From positions 1-64,000 of the forward strand of contig NZ_FOAT01000011.1 of the NCBI RefSeq assembly GCF_900109655.1: a stretch of 64,000 nucleotides of DNA. The letters are read 5' to 3'. The position numbers and the translations under genes were made by a program. Under the pieces are notes generated by a model. It searched no databases, was not told the origin of the DNA, and saw nothing but the letters and a program-made list of their open reading frames with translations. Below, piece by piece: positions 60,958 to 64,000 of the stretch; the first letter of the stretch is position 1, and each line of letters opens with the position of its first letter. The stretch is from Hominimerdicola alba (lineage in GTDB: Bacteria; Bacillota; Clostridia; Oscillospirales; Ruminococcaceae).

Positions 60958-61740
60958 TCATTCCTTCGCTTCATGCCTATACCTCAGCGGGGTGATCCCA
61001 AAAATTTTCTTGAAACTCCTTATGAAATTCTCACTGCTGCTGTAACCGCATTTATGCCCTATCTCCTCCACGCTCATTTGGCTTTCTTTCAGCAGTGATG
61101 CCGCCAGATCCATGGTTATCCGCTGTATATCCTCTCCGGGAGATACCCCGAACTGCTTTTTATAAAGCACGCTGAAATGACTGCGGGTCATGAAAAAAGC
61201 CTCCGCCATACGCTCCACCGACCATTCCCCTGGCGCAGAACTTACCTCTGCCCTTATCTGCCGCAAACGCTGGACAGTCAGATTATCCCGCTTTGCTTTC
61301 GGGCTTATATCTACACGGTTAATATACAGTTCGTCTATCACACATCGCAGAGCATCAGCCATCTCGCGGCTGTGGTCTATCATAACATCGGTGAGCCACC
61401 ATGTGATGCGTGAAATACTCTCGATGAACTTCCAGCTGGGTTCAATGTAGAATACTTTGTTTATTGGCAGTTCGCTGTTTTCCAGAAGCCTTTCGTCATC
61501 GTACGTGAATTTAACATAATCATTGGTAAATCCCCCCTGCAAAGATTTGTAGTCCACAGGCTTGTCGGGTGGGAATATCACGCAGGCGTGAGGCTCGGTA
61601 ATGATGGTGTTACCGTTCAGCAGAAGCTCCACGGGGTCATGAAAATGCACCAGCATATAGCAGGGCTCGCCGGGTATATTTATATGAAAGCTTTCATGCT
61701 CTGTGCGATCGTTGAAAGCTCCCCAAATCTTAATGCTCAT
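60958..61740 (-). CDS. AraC-family regulator with cupin-type sensory domain
   Basis: A 260-residue regulator. The N-terminal domain (about 1-140) has the beta-barrel layout of AraC sugar sensors (C-Y-M-L-V-H-F-H-D-P, H-A-C-V-I-F-P-P-D-K-P). The C-terminal double helix-turn-helix (about 165-258) contains VERMAEAFFMTRSHFSVLYK and VEEIGHKCGYSSSENFIRSF, then ITPLRYRHE. AAGGAG precedes the ATG. A palindrome lies over its promoter, so self-control is likely. The target genes are unknown; none of the adjacent genes is an obvious sugar gene. Confidence 0.9.
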   Translation of the reverse strand: MSIKIWGAFNDRTEHESFHINIPGEPCYMLVHFHDPVELLLNGNTIITEPHACVIFPPDKPVDYKSLQGGFTNDYVKFTYDDERLLENSELPINKVFYIEPSWKFIESISRITWWLTDVMIDHSREMADALRCVIDELYINRVDISPKAKRDNLTVQRLRQIRAEVSSAPGEWSVERMAEAFFMTRSHFSVLYKKQFGVSPGEDIQRITMDLAASLLKESQMSVEEIGHKCGYSSSENFIRSFKKIFGITPLRYRHEAKE

Positions 61741-61770
61741 ATATTGCTCCTTTTAGGTCAAGGTTTAATC

Positions 61771-61811
61771 TGTTATAATGTTAGTATAACATACAAACTG
61801 ATAATTTTCAA
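61771..61811 (-). promoter_or_regulatory. Promoter and palindrome of the AraC gene
   Basis: On the minus strand TTGAAA (61811-61806), 17 bases, TATACT (61788-61783). TGTTATA/TATAACA (61771-61777 and 61785-61791) is a perfect 7-bp palindrome with 7 bases between, covering the -10 and the start of transcription. Confidence 0.65.
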
Positions 61812-62226
61812 GTTTCGCAAGGTGATGAAAGCCTGAAAATTCAAGATGAATAACGAAAATTGGGAACAAACTGAATATTTAATGACATATTTTCGTCTTT
61901 CAAAAACGTTTTCGTAATATGTATGTGTACACTGTTAAACGAAAAATATTCAATAGGTTAGCGAATGGCGTTATAGAATATGTTAAGTGGTAATTATCAT
62001 TTTTATTGATAATTTTCCGTGGAAATGGCACACTTACAGATCTGAATTGCTCTGAAATTCAGATGATATTAATGCAATTGGTTTTCTGCACTCGAAATGT
62101 CGCCCCTAAAAAACAGTGAAAATGATAAGCTTGCTGTTTGTCAAAGTATAGCATATATCAAATTGTTATCGTACACATTAGCAGATTTTATTTTATGTTT
62201 AGATTGTTAAAATGTTTTTAAATCCA
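61812..62226. other. Gene-free AT-rich region with hairpins
   Basis: No open frame is supported. AATTATCA (61992-61999) pairs with TGATAATT (62007-62014), and ATCTGAATT (62040-62048) pairs with AATTCAGAT (62056-62064). They could be operators or a small RNA. Nothing else is recognised. Confidence 0.4.
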
Positions 62227-62255
62227 TTGACAATCAACTATTGATATTGTATAAT
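62227..62255 (+). promoter_or_regulatory. Promoter of the LRR gene
   Basis: TTGACA (62227-62232), 17 bases, TATAAT (62250-62255). Confidence 0.88.
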
Positions 62256-62349
62256 ATCTATATATGATAATGTCGGGTTAATCAATGAAAATTGAAGAAT
62301 AATAAAGCAATACTCAGTTATTTGGTGACATAATACGGAGGAAAATAAT

Positions 62350-63075
62350 ATGGCATTTGAGATAGAAAATGGCGTGCTTGTTGGCTATATTGAAGAAGAA
62401 GGCGTTTCTGATATAGTGGTTCCCGATGGCGTTGTTGAGATAGGTGAAGCTGCTTTCGGCGGCTGCAGCACTCTCAGACATATCAAACTGCCCGATGGTC
62501 TGCAGGTGATCGGTGACTATGCTTTCGGCTGCTGCCGTCATCTAAGGACAGTAAATATCCCTGATACAGTAAGATCTATCGGTGCTACCGCTTTTTTCAG
62601 CAATAAAAAAATGGAGCCCATGCCTATACCGGATAGCGTAAGGGAAATAGGTGAGCACGCTTTTACCGATACTTCTGTGCTTGCAGGAAAAAAGAGATAT
62701 GCTGTGTATGCGTATCAGATGCTGGAAGATAAGGACAGCTTTTTTGAGCGTGCGATAATCGAATCCGAGACTAGCGGTGATGCTGAGTTTACTGCTCAGA
62801 AAATGGCACATCATCTGATGGGAACAGGCATTGTCGGTGATAAGGTAAATAAGCTTGCACTGGATGGCTCCAGACCCAAAGAACTCACCGATGATGAGTA
62901 TGATTACAGGGTGGCTTCCATTCATGCTTCAAACGAAGCCTACAAGATATGGCTCATCGACGAGGATAGCTGTTCTCAGTATTCCAACGATACCCTGAAA
63001 AGAATGTTCAACGAGAATATGGATCACTTCATCAGACACTACTGCCACAAGTTTGTTATTGATTCAAGAAAATGA
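62350..63075 (+). CDS. Intracellular leucine-rich-repeat (BspA/LRR_5) protein
   Basis: A protein of 241 residues without a signal peptide. The first 115 residues hold four to five LRR_5 repeats, with phrases such as V-V-P-D-G-V-V-E-I-G-E-A-A-F-G-G-C and I-K-L-P-D-G-L-Q-V-I-G-D-Y-A-F. The C-terminal half is helical and unrecognised. Most proteins of this type are secreted adhesins; this one seems cytoplasmic. Ribosome-binding site GGAGG. Own promoter and terminator. Confidence 0.78.
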   Translation: MAFEIENGVLVGYIEEEGVSDIVVPDGVVEIGEAAFGGCSTLRHIKLPDGLQVIGDYAFGCCRHLRTVNIPDTVRSIGATAFFSNKKMEPMPIPDSVREIGEHAFTDTSVLAGKKRYAVYAYQMLEDKDSFFERAIIESETSGDAEFTAQKMAHHLMGTGIVGDKVNKLALDGSRPKELTDDEYDYRVASIHASNEAYKIWLIDEDSCSQYSNDTLKRMFNENMDHFIRHYCHKFVIDSRK

Positions 63076-63098
63076 CACTTGCAGCCAAATAATGTTTA

Positions 63099-63137
63099 TA
63101 CAGACACTTCTGCTTTTGGACGGAAGTGTCTTTTTGC
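63099..63137 (+). terminator. Terminator of the LRR gene
   Basis: GACACTTC (63103-63110) pairs with GAAGTGTC (63123-63130), followed by five T's. Confidence 0.85.
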
Positions 63138-63156
63138 TGAATTTTTTTACCCGCAC

Positions 63157-63185
63157 TTGCATTTATCGGCTGAGCGTGGTATAAT
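63157..63185 (+). promoter_or_regulatory. Promoter of the asparagine-synthase-like gene
   Basis: TTGCAT (63157-63162), 17 bases, TATAAT (63180-63185). Confidence 0.75.
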
Positions 63186-63220
63186 ATATAAGTATATATT
63201 AATTTTGAGAGGTGTAATCA

Positions 63221-64000
63221 ATGATAGAATTAAAAGAATACAGAGGTCATATACGCAACTGGCGTCGGCTTTGCGAAGAGCTGGGGATTGACAGCAGTCT
63301 TCCCCGTGCTGACAGAGAAAAGGCTATCGTGGTAAAGGCTTTTGATAAGTGGGGCACTGCTGTGGCAGACCATCTCTACGGTATGTTCGCTTTTGCTGTT
63401 GAGAACGACGGCGAGATCTTCTGCGTCCGTGACCATTTCGGCACAAAGCCCTTTTACTATTATGAAACAGCTGACGGCAGACTGCTCTACGGTACAACTA
63501 TTCGACGCATAATGGAGCAGGAGGGCTTCGTTAAGGAGCTCAATGAGAAAATGCTCCAGATATACATGACCCTGACCTATGTAGCAGGTGAGGACACTTT
63601 CTTCAAGGGCGTGAAGAAGCTGATGCCCGGACATTATCTTGTCCACAAAAACGGAAAGACTTCCATTACACGTTACTGGCATCCCGAGTTTCACCCCGAT
63701 GAGAGCAAGTCTCTCGAAGACTGGGCTGACGAGATACATACCACCATACAGAACATCTTCCCCGAGGTCAAGGAAGATGGGGAGACTGCTGAGAGCTTCC
63801 TTTCCGGCGGCGTTGATTCTTCCTACGTGCTGGCTATGTCCGATGCTCAGGTGACAGATTCCTGCGGTTACGACGAAGAGCGTTTTGACGAGAGCGGACT
63901 TGCAAAGCAGACCGCTGATATCCTTGGCAGAAAGAACAACCGCTGCAAGATCACTCCCGAGCAGTATTTCGATATCGTACCCTACGTTATGTATAATATG
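63221..64000 (+). CDS. Asparagine-synthase-like protein without the glutaminase cysteine (partial)
   Basis: Open to the right edge (260 codons seen). The protein starts MIELKEYRGHIRNWRRLCEE, not Met-Cys-Gly-Ile, so the catalytic Cys2 of the class II glutaminase domain is missing. The remaining N-terminal half still shows family features: G-M-F-A-F-A-V near 55, R-D-H-F-G-T-K-P-F-Y near 73 and L-M-P-G-H-Y near 140. The synthetase part carries the ATP-pyrophosphatase loop S-G-G-V-D-S-S near 198. It should make an acyl-adenylate and then use free ammonia or another amine (inference). GAGAGGTG lies 6 bases before ATG 63221. Confidence 0.85.
   Translation, partial: MIELKEYRGHIRNWRRLCEELGIDSSLPRADREKAIVVKAFDKWGTAVADHLYGMFAFAVENDGEIFCVRDHFGTKPFYYYETADGRLLYGTTIRRIMEQEGFVKELNEKMLQIYMTLTYVAGEDTFFKGVKKLMPGHYLVHKNGKTSITRYWHPEFHPDESKSLEDWADEIHTTIQNIFPEVKEDGETAESFLSGGVDSSYVLAMSDAQVTDSCGYDEERFDESGLAKQTADILGRKNNRCKITPEQYFDIVPYVMYNM

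Noticed and set aside
62314-62925. Minus-strand frames opposite the LRR gene
   Set aside because: Produced by the repeat composition of the LRR coding sequence; the plus strand has promoter, ribosome-binding site and terminator.
1-64000. tRNA, rRNA, prophage and CRISPR content
   Set aside because: I saw no cloverleaf-like tRNA ends, no rRNA stretches, no phage structural genes and no repeat-spacer array, although short tRNAs could be missed by eye.

Overview
The window looks like chromosome of a fibre-degrading ruminal Firmicute, most likely Ruminococcus albus. That assignment is inference. It rests on a GH48 cellulase and a GH11/GH10 xylanase that both end in a nearly identical 85-90 residue module matching CBM37, a module known from R. 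albus, on Firmicute-type AGGAGG ribosome-binding sites and TTGACA/TATAAT promoters, and on clostridial housekeeping genes (L31, dGTPase, DnaG, SigA). No rRNA, tRNA or CRISPR array was seen.

Layout. 1-0.7 kb: the end of an insertion element whose transposase reads leftwards, then a stranded terminator. 0.7-9 kb: a dockerin-CBM22-SGNH esterase, a truncated immunity-like gene, a HAD phosphatase, a leftward response regulator/ABC transporter/histidine kinase operon, and a diguanylate cyclase. 9-20.4 kb: a multidomain xylanase with a compact structured leader, a four-gene Gld-type ABC operon, and Cel48A behind duplicated promoter repeats and a small overlapping leader ORF. 20.8-28 kb: a MacB-like exporter, a TetR operon with two operators (ending in YjdF), and a PAP2/XRE pair. 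28-36 kb: a membrane-tethered ECF sigma factor with a lipoprotein, then many small hypothetical or immunity-like proteins, a hemolysin-III protein and a flavodiiron protein. 36-46 kb: FIST-GGDEF, a PARG-like hydrolase, a GH16 lipoprotein, an AraC regulator with a sugar-binding lipoprotein, and two surface proteins ending in hydrophobic-lysine tails, one of them GH44. 46-52 kb: a two-component system followed by a VTC-domain protein, a DUF4956 membrane protein and a beta-helix carbohydrate-binding lipoprotein. 52-64 kb: HD-GYP, rpmE, YigZ, dgt-dnaG-rpoD, Rrf2, a GH25-like membrane protein, an AraC regulator, an LRR protein and the start of an asparagine-synthase-like gene.

How the genes fit together. 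Five secreted polysaccharidases or esterases (SGNH, GH11/GH10, GH48, GH16, GH44) plus a sugar-binding protein and AraC regulators make this a plant-fibre region. They are scattered as single genes, each with its own control elements, not one polysaccharide-utilisation operon. Three c-di-GMP proteins, two two-component systems and a sigma factor carrying its own outside domain point to strong surface sensing. The most system-like unknowns are the tethered sigma unit (27.9-31.2 kb) and the two-component/VTC/DUF4956/beta-helix unit (46.0-51.8 kb).

Starts were chosen by ribosome-binding site. In several genes (DnaG, FIST-GGDEF, HD-GYP, the 46.1 kb regulator) this favours TTG or GTG over a nearby unsupported ATG.
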